Source: Flavobacteriaceae bacterium UBA4022 | Lineage (GTDB): Bacteria; Bacteroidota; Bacteroidia; Flavobacteriales; Flavobacteriaceae | NCBI GenBank assembly: GCA_002384055.1 | Contig: DGAU01000010.1 | Span: 2,282 to 66,281 of the forward strand | Direction of reading: 5' to 3' | Length of the DNA: 64,000 bases | The notes under the pieces: generated by a model | Told to the model about the DNA's origin: nothing | Seen by the model: only the letters and a program-made list of their open reading frames with translations | Database searches by the model: none | Translations under genes and position numbers: made by a program | Shown: positions 1 to 9,411 of the stretch, one piece after another | How positions within the stretch are numbered: the stretch's first letter is position 1 | How the letters are laid out: each line of letters opens with the position of its first letter

Positions 1-7
1 CCACACA

Positions 8-526
8 ATGAAAAAGGAATTAACACCGCAACAACTAGCGATCACCGCTCAGTTCCAAGCACATATTGATGCCGAAATTCAAGGAGACCTAGAAACCACG
101 CTTGCAACAATGATTGAAAACCCTCATCTGAATAATATTCCAACAATGATTGGGGGTATTGGCTATGATGGTGTTAAAGAATTTTATAGCAGCCTTATTC
201 CTTTTGATAAATTTTTTCCCCCAGACCTTGAAATGATTCCTGTTTCACAGACTATTGATCAAAACCAATTAGTGGATGAAATTATTTTCAAATTTACCCA
301 TACTACCGAAGTTGGATGGATGTTACCAAATATTGCCCCAACAGGTAAGAGGGTAGAAATTCCATTGGTAGTTATAGTAGGATTTGATAATGGGAAAGTC
401 GCTCACGAGCATATATATTGGGATCAGGCAAGTGTGCTTGTCCAGATTGGTTTATTAGATCCTAAAGGTTTGCCGGTTCATGGAATTGAAACTGCGCAAC
501 AAATGGAAAAAATATTGAACAAATAA
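8..526 (+). CDS. SnoaL/NTF2-like protein
   Basis: A 172-residue cytoplasmic protein with no signal peptide. Its pattern of N-terminal helices followed by curved beta strands, with a late stretch reading GKVAHEHIYWDQASVL, is typical of the SnoaL-like branch of the NTF2-like fold, where an aromatic and charged cavity binds small ligands or carries out isomerase, cyclase or dehydratase chemistry. The substrate cannot be told from sequence. The ATG lies eight bases from the window edge, so its ribosome-binding region and any upstream partner cannot be seen and a longer N-terminus is possible. It is followed by about 490 bases without a gene, so it is probably the last gene of its unit. Confidence 0.6.
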   Translation: MKKELTPQQLAITAQFQAHIDAEIQGDLETTLATMIENPHLNNIPTMIGGIGYDGVKEFYSSLIPFDKFFPPDLEMIPVSQTIDQNQLVDEIIFKFTHTTEVGWMLPNIAPTGKRVEIPLVVIVGFDNGKVAHEHIYWDQASVLVQIGLLDPKGLPVHGIETAQQMEKILNK

Positions 527-1014
527 AAATGTGACGGAGCGGCCCCGCAATTATAACGGCCCAAAATTTCTTTAAACACGATTATTTTTTGATCAGGGAT
601 CGGTAGTTTTCATGCATCTTCTTTTGAGAAGGCTCAATACACAAGGCTTTTTTGTGTGCGCCATTGATATGTTTTTGCCCATGAGTGTTGTTCTATTGAC
701 CTTATGACACATGAATCAGTAAGTTTAGCCGGTTTGGTCACTGATTCATCTTGTAGGTGTTGCTGTAGTGTGCTGCTACCCAGTTGGCGTAGCGATTAGG
801 CGCGGGTTATTATTTATTTAGTGTATTGAAATACAGGGTTTAAGATAAAATATGTTGCACGCTGTGGTGTGATATGTCTGTGTCCTGTTGTATACTTATT
901 GTATGGTTTTTTTATTTCAAGTCTCTGAATATTTATAGTATTTTGAAGGTTCAAATTAACCACCGTAGTGGTCAGTTTCCAGTGGTAGATTTTATCATAC
1001 ATTCAAAGATTTAA
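527..1014. other. intergenic region without a recognised gene
   Basis: No convincing gene is visible in this 488-base stretch. It contains a perfect 10-base inverted repeat (711-720 and 740-749) and a short imperfect palindrome ACCAC-CGTA-GTGGT at 959-972, about 40 bases before the phosphorylase-like gene, which could be an operator. A 34-codon minus-strand frame ending at 582 is open but has no start or ribosome-binding signal. The region most likely holds the promoter of the downstream sugar locus. Confidence 0.5.
711..749. repeat. inverted repeat, 10-base arms
   Basis: ATGAATCAGT at 711-720 is the exact reverse complement of ACTGATTCAT at 740-749, with a 19-base spacer. No T-tract follows, so it is not a typical terminator. 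It may be an operator or a remnant; no protein can be assigned to it. Confidence 0.55.
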
Positions 1015-4000
1015 ATGAAAAATAAGCACAACATTTATATTGGTCATCAGCCGATGCAAACTAAGACAACTCATGTGGAAGGGGTTGAAGTCACCCGAAA
1101 TGGTGAGATGTTTTTTAAAATAGAAAATGTCGATGGGATGCGTCCCTTTTTCATGAGTATTGTCAGTCACTCGGACCACTGGTTGTTTATTTCGAGTACG
1201 GGCAGCCTCACCGCGGGGCGCAAAAACGCTAATTTTGCTTTGTTTCCCTATTACACCGACGACAAGATTACCGAGTCTAGTGAGCACACGGGCAGCAAGT
1301 CTATTTTTTTGGTGGATCAAGGGGATAAAACCTATTTGTGGGAACCATTTTCTTCCCGTTACAGTGGTGTATATTCGATCAGCCGCAACCTTTACAAAAA
1401 TGCCTACGGCAACAAGATTGTCTTTGAAGAAATCAATCACGATTTGGGACTTGAGTTTTCGTATGAATGGAATTCTAGCGAACAATTTGGTTTTGTGCGC
1501 AAGTCACAATTGATTAATTCTGGTGCGACTCAATTGCATGTTCGGGTGTTGGATGGCCTTCAAAACATTATGCCTTATGGGGTTCCAGATGGCCTTCAGG
1601 GGAGTTCAAGCAACCTTGTTGACGCCTACAAGAAATGCGAATTGGAAGCTGAGCAAGGCCTTGGCATTTATGCTTTAAGCGCTATTATATCGGACAAAGC
1701 CGAGCCAAGTGAGGCATTGAAAGCGAATGTGGTCTGGTCTTTAGGCCTTCATGATCCTATAATCCTGTTGTCGTCCAAACAATTAGATTCCTTCAGGAAA
1801 GGACAGGTCCTCAACCCTGAGCAAGACATTAAGGCAGAGCGTGGTGCGTACTTTTTATCTACTGAGTTAGCGCTAGATTCGAAAGAAAAGGTGCGTTGGA
1901 CCATTGTTGCCAACGTGAGCCAGTCGATAAGTGATGTGGTTCAGATCAAGCAGTCACTGGCCGACAGGGATGCGCTGAAAAGGGCTGTAAATGACGATAT
2001 AGATTCCGGGACCCAGCAACTTATTGCCTTGGTAGGGTCTAGTGATGGGTTACAGATGACAGGGGATCGGAGACGAAACATCCGACATTTTGCCAATACC
2101 ATGTTCAACATCATGCGTGGGGGGATTTTTGACCATAACTATTCTATTGACAAAAGCGATTTCAGCAGATATATTGAAAGGGCCAACCATAAAGTTTATT
2201 TCAAAAAGGCAGAAGTATTAACGGCTTTGCCAGAGTCATTTGATTTGGCGGATTTACAACAAATCGCTCAGCGCGACGATGATCCAAACTTCAGACGCCT
2301 GTGTATTGAATATCTACCGCTCAAATTTAGCCGCCGACATGGGGATCCGAGTCGCCCTTGGAATAAGTTCTCCATTAATCTGCGCAATGAAGATGATGGC
2401 AGCAAAATATTGGACTATCAAGGGAACTGGCGCGATATATTTCAGAATTGGGAGGCCTTAGCCCATGCCTATCCTGAATTTATCGAAGGGATGATTTTTA
2501 AGTTCCTTAACGCGACCACCTTTGACGGTTACAACCCTTATCGCGTCTTTAAGGATGGTTTTGAATGGGAAACAATCGAGCCAGACAACCCATGGTCTTA
2601 TATTGGCTATTGGGGGGACCATCAGATCATATATCTGCTCAAGTTTCTTGAGTTTATCGAGGCCTATTACCCAGAAAAACTCAGCGGCTATTTCGCACAA
2701 GACTTATTTGTATATGCCAATGTGCCTTACCGCATTAAGTCTTATCAAGAAATGCTTAAGGACCCCAAAAACACCATCGATTTTGACCACCAGAGACAGG
2801 CCAAGATCCAGTTCAAAAAGGATGAGATTGGTGGCGATGGCGCATTATTAAGGGACGCCCACGTCTTTATTTATAAAGTCAATTTTATCGAAAAAATTCT
2901 GGCTACGGTTTTGGCCAAAGTCGCCAACTTTATCCCTGAAGGAGGGATATGGATGAATACCCAACGCCCAGAATGGAATGATGCCAATAATGCTTTGGTG
3001 GGCAACGGTGTTTCCATGGTAACGCTCTACTATTTGCGTCGTTTTCTCAAATTCTTCGAGGGCATCTTAGATCAATCAACACTCGAATCTGTTGCTATTT
3101 CTAAAGAGCTCATGGCCTTGTTTACGCAGATCAAAGCGACGTTTGATCAACACAAATCCCGCCTTTCAGGGTCCATATCAGATCAAGAGCGCAAGCAGAT
3201 TTTGGATGGTTTGGGCATGGCCGCTAGTGCCTACCGATCGGGTATTTATGATGATGATTTTAGTGGAGAAAAACAACCTTTGGCTATTGAGGAGCTTAAG
3301 GATTTTGTCGTGTTGACCTTGTCGTTTATGGAGCATTCGATAGCGGCCAACAAACGTGCTGATAAGCTTTATCACGCCTATAATCTGATGACTTTGACAG
3401 AAGATGATGGGGTCATGATTACGGCATTACCAGAAATGCTAGAAGGGCAAGTCTCTGTGCTGAGTTCGGGATATCTTTCTGCCCAGGAGGGTCTGGAACT
3501 TCTGGATGCGCTCAAGGCAAGTGCTTTATTCCGTGAAGATCAGTACAGCTATGTGTTATATCCCAATAAGTCGCTTCCACGATTTTTGTTGAAGAATAAT
3601 ATTCCATCTCAGGTTGTGTCTGGATCACCGCTAATGACTCAGCTATTGGCCGACGGCAATAATGATGTGGTTACGCGAGACGTTCAGGGTGTCTCTCACT
3701 TTAACGGCAATTTTAATAACGGGAACAATCTCAAAAAGGCGCTTAAGGACCTGCCGGCGGCTTATCAAGGATTAGTGGCCCAAGAGGCCAATGATATCTG
3801 CCAGGTTTATGAATCCATTTTTGATCACAAATCATTTACAGGTCGTTCTGGAACTTTCTTTGGATACGAAGGCTTAGGGTCGATCTATTGGCACATGGTT
3901 TCAAAACTGCGTTTGGCGGTATTTGAAGTCACTCAAAAGGCCATGGATGACCAGAAGGACGCCAAAACGATAGGGCGCCTGTTTGATCACTATTTTGAAG

Positions 4001-4479
4001 TGAATGCGGGTATTGGTGAACATAAGTCACCTGAGCTTTATGGTGCTTTTCCAACGGATCCTTACTCACACACTCCTGGAGGTAAAGGCGCACAACAACC
4101 TGGGATGACCGGGCAGGTCAAGGAGGACTTGCTCTGCCGCTTTGGAGAATTAGGCCTTAGAGTCCGCCAGGGGCTTATTGGTTTTGATGCTGCGATGTTG
4201 CATGATGCCGAGTTTTTGACTCAAGACACGGCCTTCGACTATGTCGATGTGGCCCAAGCAAAAAACCGACTGATTTTGAAAGAAGGCAGTCTTGCCTTTA
4301 CGCTTTGCCAAGTGCCTGTGATCTACGTAAAAGCCCACAAGGCCTCAATTGAAGTGCATTTTACCGACGGGAAGAGCGTATCTTTTCAGGGCAATGTATT
4401 GGACCGCAGTACAACCGAAAAAATATTTAAGAGAACCAACCAAGTTGCCACAATCAGCGTTATGCTCGTGCAACATTAA
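1015..4479 (+). CDS. GH149/GH94-like beta-1,3-glucan phosphorylase (probable)
   Basis: A 1154-residue protein without signal peptide, so cytoplasmic. The N-terminal third reads as a beta-sandwich and the middle as an (alpha/alpha)6 barrel, the layout of the GH94/GH149 inverting sugar phosphorylases. A PEWNDANN motif around residues 653-660 resembles the WND motif that carries the general acid Asp in GH94 (Asp656 here). The length fits GH149 beta-1,3-oligoglucan phosphorylases, which are about 1,100 residues, better than the shorter cellobiose phosphorylases. Such enzymes split beta-1,3-glucan oligomers with phosphate to give glucose 1-phosphate. The GH17-like gene 27 bases downstream supports a beta-1,3-glucan substrate. 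A second in-frame ATG at 1054 is possible. The exact family and substrate are inference. Confidence 0.6.
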   Translation: MKNKHNIYIGHQPMQTKTTHVEGVEVTRNGEMFFKIENVDGMRPFFMSIVSHSDHWLFISSTGSLTAGRKNANFALFPYYTDDKITESSEHTGSKSIFLVDQGDKTYLWEPFSSRYSGVYSISRNLYKNAYGNKIVFEEINHDLGLEFSYEWNSSEQFGFVRKSQLINSGATQLHVRVLDGLQNIMPYGVPDGLQGSSSNLVDAYKKCELEAEQGLGIYALSAIISDKAEPSEALKANVVWSLGLHDPIILLSSKQLDSFRKGQVLNPEQDIKAERGAYFLSTELALDSKEKVRWTIVANVSQSISDVVQIKQSLADRDALKRAVNDDIDSGTQQLIALVGSSDGLQMTGDRRRNIRHFANTMFNIMRGGIFDHNYSIDKSDFSRYIERANHKVYFKKAEVLTALPESFDLADLQQIAQRDDDPNFRRLCIEYLPLKFSRRHGDPSRPWNKFSINLRNEDDGSKILDYQGNWRDIFQNWEALAHAYPEFIEGMIFKFLNATTFDGYNPYRVFKDGFEWETIEPDNPWSYIGYWGDHQIIYLLKFLEFIEAYYPEKLSGYFAQDLFVYANVPYRIKSYQEMLKDPKNTIDFDHQRQAKIQFKKDEIGGDGALLRDAHVFIYKVNFIEKILATVLAKVANFIPEGGIWMNTQRPEWNDANNALVGNGVSMVTLYYLRRFLKFFEGILDQSTLESVAISKELMALFTQIKATFDQHKSRLSGSISDQERKQILDGLGMAASAYRSGIYDDDFSGEKQPLAIEELKDFVVLTLSFMEHSIAANKRADKLYHAYNLMTLTEDDGVMITALPEMLEGQVSVLSSGYLSAQEGLELLDALKASALFREDQYSYVLYPNKSLPRFLLKNNIPSQVVSGSPLMTQLLADGNNDVVTRDVQGVSHFNGNFNNGNNLKKALKDLPAAYQGLVAQEANDICQVYESIFDHKSFTGRSGTFFGYEGLGSIYWHMVSKLRLAVFEVTQKAMDDQKDAKTIGRLFDHYFEVNAGIGEHKSPELYGAFPTDPYSHTPGGKGAQQPGMTGQVKEDLLCRFGELGLRVRQGLIGFDAAMLHDAEFLTQDTAFDYVDVAQAKNRLILKEGSLAFTLCQVPVIYVKAHKASIEVHFTDGKSVSFQGNVLDRSTTEKIFKRTNQVATISVMLVQH

Positions 4480-4506
4480 AAGAAAGAAACATACAATCGC
4501 TCAAGG

Positions 4507-5829
4507 ATGAACAATAAGGCTAAATATCAAAGGAGATTAATCAGTATACTACTGATGGCCTTGCTGCTTGTAGGCTGTAAAGAGCCATCAGAACAGCATA
4601 TGGACGCATCGTCCTTATCCGCATCTGAAATACTGGGCAAAACAGATTACTTGGCCATGTCCTATGGAGGATACCGCACAAAGTCGCGGGAAGATCAGCC
4701 TACCATGGCACAAATCCAGGAGGACTTGCGGTTGATGCATGCCATGGGCGTTCGGGTGGTGCGGACCTATAACATGCAGTTTGATCACGCGCCTAATGTT
4801 GTGAAGGCCATAGATGGTCTCAAAAAAGAGCATCCGGAATTCGAGATGTATGTCATGCTTGGGACTTGGATTGATTGCGCTCAAGCGTGGACGGCCCAAC
4901 CCGATCATACAAAGCAGAATGAATCAGCGAATCAAATAGAGATCGAGAAGGCAGTCGCATTGGCAGTGCAATATCCCGATATTATTAAGATAATTGCCGT
5001 AGGTAATGAAGCAATGGTCCACTGGGCTGCCCAATATTTTGTGGCCCCATCGGTGATACTCAATTGGGTCAAACACCTACAAAACCTTAAAGAAAACAAC
5101 GTGCTCTCCAAAGATTTGTGGATCACCAGTTCCGATAATTTTGCCTCTTGGGGCGGGGGCGGCGCGGAGTACCACAACGCAGATTTGACGGCACTTATTG
5201 AAGCTGTAGATTATATTTCGATGCATACTTATCCCTTCCATGACACCCATTATAATGCCCAGTATTGGTATAATGCAGGATTAGCAGAGCATCTAGATAG
5301 CAATAATAAGCCCGCGACACTTACCACTTTGGAAACGGAAAAAAAAGCAATCCAGCCTTTTATGGATGCTGCGGTTGCCTTAAGTCGCGCACAATTCAAT
5401 CAGGTTCAGGCTTATGTCAAAGGATTGGGTTTGGATAAGCCTATTCATGTCGGTGAAACAGGATGGTCGAGCAGTTCCGATGGATTTTTTGGCCCCACGG
5501 GTTCCCGTGCCGCGGATGAACTCAAACAGGCTATGTATTATGAAGGGCTCATGGGTTGGTGTCGGGATCAGAAAGTAAGTTGTTTCTTCTTTGAGGCCTT
5601 TGATGAGCAGTGGAAGAGTACCGCTAACCCGAGTGATCCAGAAAATCATTTTGGTCTTTTTGCTTTGGATGGTTCCGCCAAGTATGCTTTGTGGTCTGAA
5701 GTAGACCAGGGCTTTTTTGATGGTCTCTCAAGGGACGGGCAGCCCATTCGAAAAACCTTTGGTGGCGATATCAATTTACTTTTGGAAACGGTCTTGGTTC
5801 CCGAAAGCCAAACAACAAAACATCCATAG
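4507..5829 (+). CDS. GH17-like glucan hydrolase/transglycosidase lipoprotein
   Basis: A 440-residue exported protein: positively charged start, hydrophobic stretch and lipobox LVGC near residue 24, predicting an outer-membrane lipoprotein. The rest is a TIM barrel like GH17 and related clan-A glucanases: GNEAMVHW places the acid/base Glu at about 168 (end of strand 4) and VGETGWSSSS places the nucleophile Glu at about 317 (strand 7). GH17 enzymes cut or transfer beta-1,3-glucans. It lies 27 bases after the phosphorylase-like gene and 4 bases before a second glycosidase, so it probably trims beta-glucan outside the cytoplasm to oligosaccharides for import. Linkage specificity is inferred from context and fold. 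Confidence 0.7.
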   Translation: MNNKAKYQRRLISILLMALLLVGCKEPSEQHMDASSLSASEILGKTDYLAMSYGGYRTKSREDQPTMAQIQEDLRLMHAMGVRVVRTYNMQFDHAPNVVKAIDGLKKEHPEFEMYVMLGTWIDCAQAWTAQPDHTKQNESANQIEIEKAVALAVQYPDIIKIIAVGNEAMVHWAAQYFVAPSVILNWVKHLQNLKENNVLSKDLWITSSDNFASWGGGGAEYHNADLTALIEAVDYISMHTYPFHDTHYNAQYWYNAGLAEHLDSNNKPATLTTLETEKKAIQPFMDAAVALSRAQFNQVQAYVKGLGLDKPIHVGETGWSSSSDGFFGPTGSRAADELKQAMYYEGLMGWCRDQKVSCFFFEAFDEQWKSTANPSDPENHFGLFALDGSAKYALWSEVDQGFFDGLSRDGQPIRKTFGGDINLLLETVLVPESQTTKHP

Positions 5830-5833
5830 CCCT

Positions 5834-6889
5834 ATGTCTCAAATAATGCATCACTTTTTGATTGGTAGCCTCTTGCTTCTAGCTGTTGTGCCTATGGGGT
5901 GTTCTGCTCAAGTTCCTTTGGAAAAAGTCACAGTCAAAGGCCGACATCTTATGACCGGAACGGTGCCGTATTTCATTAAGGGCATTTGTTATCATCCAGT
6001 GCCCAAGGGCCAAACAAAACGGGATTTTGTGGATATTGATCGTGACTTGGTCTTAATGAATGAGGCAGGAATCAATACCATTCGTGTGTATGAACCCATT
6101 ACCGACCGTGCGGTATTAGACAAAATTGAGGCAGCGGGCCTCAGAGTGATTTTGGGATTCGGTTACAATCAAGGAGGGATCTACGATTTGCTTTCAGGCA
6201 CTTATTTGGATTATGTACAAATGTACAAAGACCACAAAGCCATACTCCTTTGGGAGCTGGGCAACGAGTATAACTATCACCCAGAGTGGTTTGACGGATC
6301 CACAGGCAATTGGTACGCTGCCTTGAACAAGGCTGCCGACGCGATTCACCAGATCGACCCGAACCATCCTGTATCGACAGCTCATGGCGAAGTGCCCGAC
6401 GCCGAAACCTTGTTAGCTACCCAAAACCTTGATCTTTGGGGGCTAAATGTTTACCGATGGGACAAGCCAGAGACCGCCATTGAACAGTGGAAAGCCTCCA
6501 GCAAGAAACCGTTTTACTTATCCGAGGCGGGGTCAGATAGTTATATGAAAATAGCCAAAGATGGTTTTGCCCAGGGCGAAAATCAACGCGCACAGGCCAT
6601 CGCTAATGGCCGCATTATATCGCAAGTATTGCGCCCCGAGGCTGAGGCGGTGGGGATCGTGATCTTCTCGTTTACCGACGGGCTTTGGAAAGCCGGTAAT
6701 CCCAGCCAACAGGATGTTGGGGGCTGGGCCCCAGAGAGCAGTGGTGTGCCTTACGACGGGACGGCGAATGAAGAATATTGGGGTATTGTTGATATTGAGC
6801 GTAACAAAAAAGAAACCTTTGGGATCATTAAAGTATTATTCCATCAGCCGGATCCCTTAGGCCACATCAAAAAAAACAGGAAGCATTAG
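5834..6889 (+). CDS. exported TIM-barrel glycoside hydrolase (GH2/GH5-like)
   Basis: A 351-residue protein from the ATG at 5834, which follows the preceding stop by four bases; a longer in-frame reading would overlap the GH17-like gene and lose the signal peptide. The N-terminus is hydrophobic and ends MGCSAQ, a signal peptide and possibly a lipoprotein. The TIM barrel has WELGNEYNYH (acid/base Glu at about 145) and LSEAGSD (nucleophile Glu at about 231), the clan GH-A arrangement seen in GH2 C-terminal barrels, GH5 and GH72-like glucanosyltransferases. The sequence alone does not separate these families. Position between a GH17-like enzyme and a sugar symporter suggests a second beta-glucan-active enzyme. 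Confidence 0.65.
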   Translation: MSQIMHHFLIGSLLLLAVVPMGCSAQVPLEKVTVKGRHLMTGTVPYFIKGICYHPVPKGQTKRDFVDIDRDLVLMNEAGINTIRVYEPITDRAVLDKIEAAGLRVILGFGYNQGGIYDLLSGTYLDYVQMYKDHKAILLWELGNEYNYHPEWFDGSTGNWYAALNKAADAIHQIDPNHPVSTAHGEVPDAETLLATQNLDLWGLNVYRWDKPETAIEQWKASSKKPFYLSEAGSDSYMKIAKDGFAQGENQRAQAIANGRIISQVLRPEAEAVGIVIFSFTDGLWKAGNPSQQDVGGWAPESSGVPYDGTANEEYWGIVDIERNKKETFGIIKVLFHQPDPLGHIKKNRKH

Positions 6890-6911
6890 AATGAGACAAG
6901 TTTTATGGAGC

Positions 6912-6930
6912 CTGATGAGATAGTCATCAG
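6912..6930. repeat. short hairpin between glycosidase and transporter genes
   Basis: CTGATGA at 6912-6918 and TCATCAG at 6924-6930 form a perfect 7-base stem with a 5-base loop. There is no following T-tract. It could stabilise the upstream mRNA end or tune expression of the transporter relative to the enzymes. Confidence 0.45.
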
Positions 6931-6976
6931 ACCTAAACGCACTAACGAATAATTAACGATCTAACGAACCAGTAAT

Positions 6977-8392
6977 ATGAACAATTCAGTCAAAGTGCCC
7001 ATGGGCCAAAAAATAGCCTTCGGTTTAGGGATGCTTGCCATGCAAATGTTTCCTGCAATCCTCGGGATCTTTATGGTGGTCTTAATTGAAGACCTCAATT
7101 TTTCGGGATGGATGTGGTCATTTGTTTTTCTTGTCCCGAGAATTTTTGATGCGATCACCGATCCAATTATGGGTTTTATCTCTGATAATACCAAATCTAA
7201 GTGGGGGAGGCGACGACAGTATTTGTTCATCGGCGCGATCCTTATAGGGCTTGCCTATATTTTCATGTGGCAACTTTATAAAGAAGATGCCCTTGAATAT
7301 AATTTTTGGTACTTCTTTTTATGGTCGTTAGTGTTTTATTTGGGGCTGACCATTTTCAGCGTTCCTTACGTTGCTATGGGTTACGAAATGAGTGATGATT
7401 TTCATGAAAGAACTAATATCATGGCAATCTCACAATGGATTGGCCAGTGGGCCTGGGTCATTGCGCCTTTGTTTTGGATCATTATGTATGACCCAAACTG
7501 GTTTCCTTCTGCAGATGTTGCCGTGCGAGAATTGGCAATATGGGTGGCTATTCCCTGTACTATTTTTGCTCTTGTTCCGGCGTTTTTCATGAAAAGTAAA
7601 TCAACATTAAATGAAGATTATGAGCCACTTAATTCGGCTAATATTGGCAATAGTTTAAAGAAAATTTTTGTGAGTTTTGGCGAGGCGTTTAAGATTAAGG
7701 AATTTAGAAAATTATGTGGTGCGACTTTTTTAATATTTAATGCCTTTAATACTGTTGCGGCACTAACGTTTTTTGTCATCGTTTACAAATTATTTAATGG
7801 CGATGCAGGAGCAAGTGGTATTTGGGTTTCCATGTTTGGCTGTATTGCGGCACTGGGAACTACTTTTATTGTTATTCCTACCGTGGCTTGGATGTCCAAA
7901 AAACTCGGCAAGAAAAGGGCTTTTATGCTGGCGCAATCCATTTCACTGGTGGGGTATGTCATGCTTTATTTTTTATTCATCCCCGGTAAGCCGTGGATGT
8001 ATATCATTGCATTGCCTTTCTTTTCTTTTGGCATTGGAAGTCTTTTTACCATCATGATGTCTATGACTGCGGATGTTATTGATTTAGACGAGATCAATAC
8101 AGGAAAACGTAGAGAAGGTATCTTTGGTGCTATTTATTGGTGGATGGTTAAAATCGGCTTTGGTATTGCCGGTGCGCTCAGTGGCGTCATAATTGCGTTC
8201 GTTGGTTTTAATAGTGATCTTGCTACGATTGACCAACAAGCTGCAGTTGATGGCTTGCATGCCTTCTTTTGTTTTTTCCCAATGGTAGGAACCATTCTGG
8301 CCATGCTGGTGATGCGTGATTATGATATTACCGAAGAGAAAGCCAAAGATATTTCGGCCCAACTGGAAGTGCTTAGAGCACAAAAGAAGTAA
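6977..8392 (+). CDS. GPH-family sugar:cation symporter (MFS)
   Basis: A 471-residue membrane protein with about 12 hydrophobic segments. The stretch SGWMWSFVFLVPRIFDAITD followed by PIMGFISDNTKSKWGRRRQY is the loop 2-3 signature of the glycoside-pentoside-hexuronide:cation symporters (DPxMGxxxDxxxxxxGRRR), and TGKRREG near residue 375 is also typical. These proteins import di- and oligosaccharides with sodium or protons. Here it would bring oligosaccharides released by the two upstream exported hydrolases to the cytoplasmic phosphorylase. It starts 87 bases after the glycosidase, past a small hairpin. No SusC/SusD pair lies nearby. Confidence 0.85.
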   Translation: MNNSVKVPMGQKIAFGLGMLAMQMFPAILGIFMVVLIEDLNFSGWMWSFVFLVPRIFDAITDPIMGFISDNTKSKWGRRRQYLFIGAILIGLAYIFMWQLYKEDALEYNFWYFFLWSLVFYLGLTIFSVPYVAMGYEMSDDFHERTNIMAISQWIGQWAWVIAPLFWIIMYDPNWFPSADVAVRELAIWVAIPCTIFALVPAFFMKSKSTLNEDYEPLNSANIGNSLKKIFVSFGEAFKIKEFRKLCGATFLIFNAFNTVAALTFFVIVYKLFNGDAGASGIWVSMFGCIAALGTTFIVIPTVAWMSKKLGKKRAFMLAQSISLVGYVMLYFLFIPGKPWMYIIALPFFSFGIGSLFTIMMSMTADVIDLDEINTGKRREGIFGAIYWWMVKIGFGIAGALSGVIIAFVGFNSDLATIDQQAAVDGLHAFFCFFPMVGTILAMLVMRDYDITEEKAKDISAQLEVLRAQKK

Positions 8393-8432
8393 ACTTTGTT
8401 AAACGTCGCCATAAATTAGTTCCTGCATGTCG

Positions 8433-8440
8433 TACATTTG
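8433..8440 (+). promoter_or_regulatory. promoter -7 element for era
   Basis: TACATTTG matches the Bacteroidota -7 consensus TAnnTTTG and ends 15 bases before the ATG at 8456. It overlaps a possible TTG start at 8438, which argues for the ATG as the real start. No good -33 TTTG is seen at the expected distance. Confidence 0.5.
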
Positions 8441-8455
8441 CCAAAAATTGAAGTT

Positions 8456-9337
8456 ATGGCACACAAGGCGGGATTTGTGAATATTATTGGAAATCCAAAT
8501 GTTGGTAAGAGCACCCTGATGAATGCGTTCGTCGGAGAGCGTTTATCGATCATTACCAGTAAGGCACAAACAACGCGTCACCGTATATTAGGTATTGTCA
8601 GTGGTGATGAGTTCCAGATGATTTTTAGTGATACGCCGGGGATCATTAAGCCAGCCTATGAGCTGCAGTCCAATATGATGGAATTTGTCAAGGCGGCATT
8701 CGACGATGCTGATGTGCTCGTTTATATGGTGGAGTTAGGAGAAAGAGACCTTAAAGACGAGGCGTTTTTTGTCCGAATCACCAACAGTACAATTCCGGTA
8801 CTTCTTTTGCTCAATAAAATTGATTTGGGCAACGAAGACAGGCTCAATGAAGCCGTGGGATATTGGCAAGAAAAAGTACCCAACGCTGAGGTCATTGGAA
8901 TTTCTGCGACCCAAAACTTTGGAGTGAAACAAGTGTTTCAGCGTTTGCTGGAGTTGCTGCCTGAGTCGCCAGCCTACTATCCTAAAGACCAATTGACCGA
9001 TAAGCCCGAACGTTTTTTTGTCAATGAAAAGGTCCGTGAGAAAATATTGTTACAATACAAAAAAGAAATACCCTATGCGGTAGAGATTGATACCGAGGAG
9101 TTTTTCGAAGAAGAAGATATCATAAGAATACGTTCAATTATTATGGTGGAACGCGAAACCCAGAAAGGCATTCTTATTGGCCATAAGGGTAATGCGCTGA
9201 AATGGGTTGGTATTGAAGCCCGAAAGGATCTTGAAAAGTTTTTTGGCAAACACATCCATATCGAATTAGTCGTCAAAGTCAATAAGAATTGGCGTAATGA
9301 TGCTAAGCAATTACGTCGATTTGGTTACCAAAATTAA
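8456..9337 (+). CDS. era: GTPase Era
   Basis: A 293-residue Ras-like GTPase followed by a KH RNA-binding domain, the usual Era size. G1 is GNPNVGKST near residue 13, G3 DTPG, G4 NKID; the C-terminal KH domain carries IGHKGNALKWVG before the final basic strand. Era binds the 3' end of 16S rRNA and checks 30S subunit maturation. The ATG at 8456 is chosen because a -7 promoter box covers the upstream TTG and the protein then begins MAHKAGFVNIIG, the usual Era start. It is followed 74 bases later by der with its own promoter element. Confidence 0.95.
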   Translation: MAHKAGFVNIIGNPNVGKSTLMNAFVGERLSIITSKAQTTRHRILGIVSGDEFQMIFSDTPGIIKPAYELQSNMMEFVKAAFDDADVLVYMVELGERDLKDEAFFVRITNSTIPVLLLLNKIDLGNEDRLNEAVGYWQEKVPNAEVIGISATQNFGVKQVFQRLLELLPESPAYYPKDQLTDKPERFFVNEKVREKILLQYKKEIPYAVEIDTEEFFEEEDIIRIRSIIMVERETQKGILIGHKGNALKWVGIEARKDLEKFFGKHIHIELVVKVNKNWRNDAKQLRRFGYQN

Positions 9338-9367
9338 AAAATAAAAAAGTCGTTAAGCCGCGGCGTA

Positions 9368-9394
9368 TTGCCACTGCGGAATCCACTACCTTTG
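9368..9394 (+). promoter_or_regulatory. probable promoter of der
   Basis: TACCTTTG at 9387-9394 fits the -7 consensus TAnnTTTG, with TTG at 9368-9370 sixteen bases upstream, slightly shorter than usual. The predicted transcript start is about a dozen bases before the der ATG at 9412. Confidence 0.5.
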
Positions 9395-9411
9395 TCATCT
9401 ATTTTTACACC

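Noticed and set aside
582..686. 34-codon open minus-strand frame in the first intergenic region
   Set aside because: No start signal, stop codons directly upstream, and no recognisable family; such length occurs by chance.
1003..1485. 160-codon minus-strand frame inside the phosphorylase-like gene
   Set aside because: Lies wholly opposite a clear coding region; a shadow frame.
8438..8455. TTG start extending Era by six residues
   Set aside because: The TTG overlaps the -7 promoter box TACATTTG; the ATG at 8456 fits the family start.
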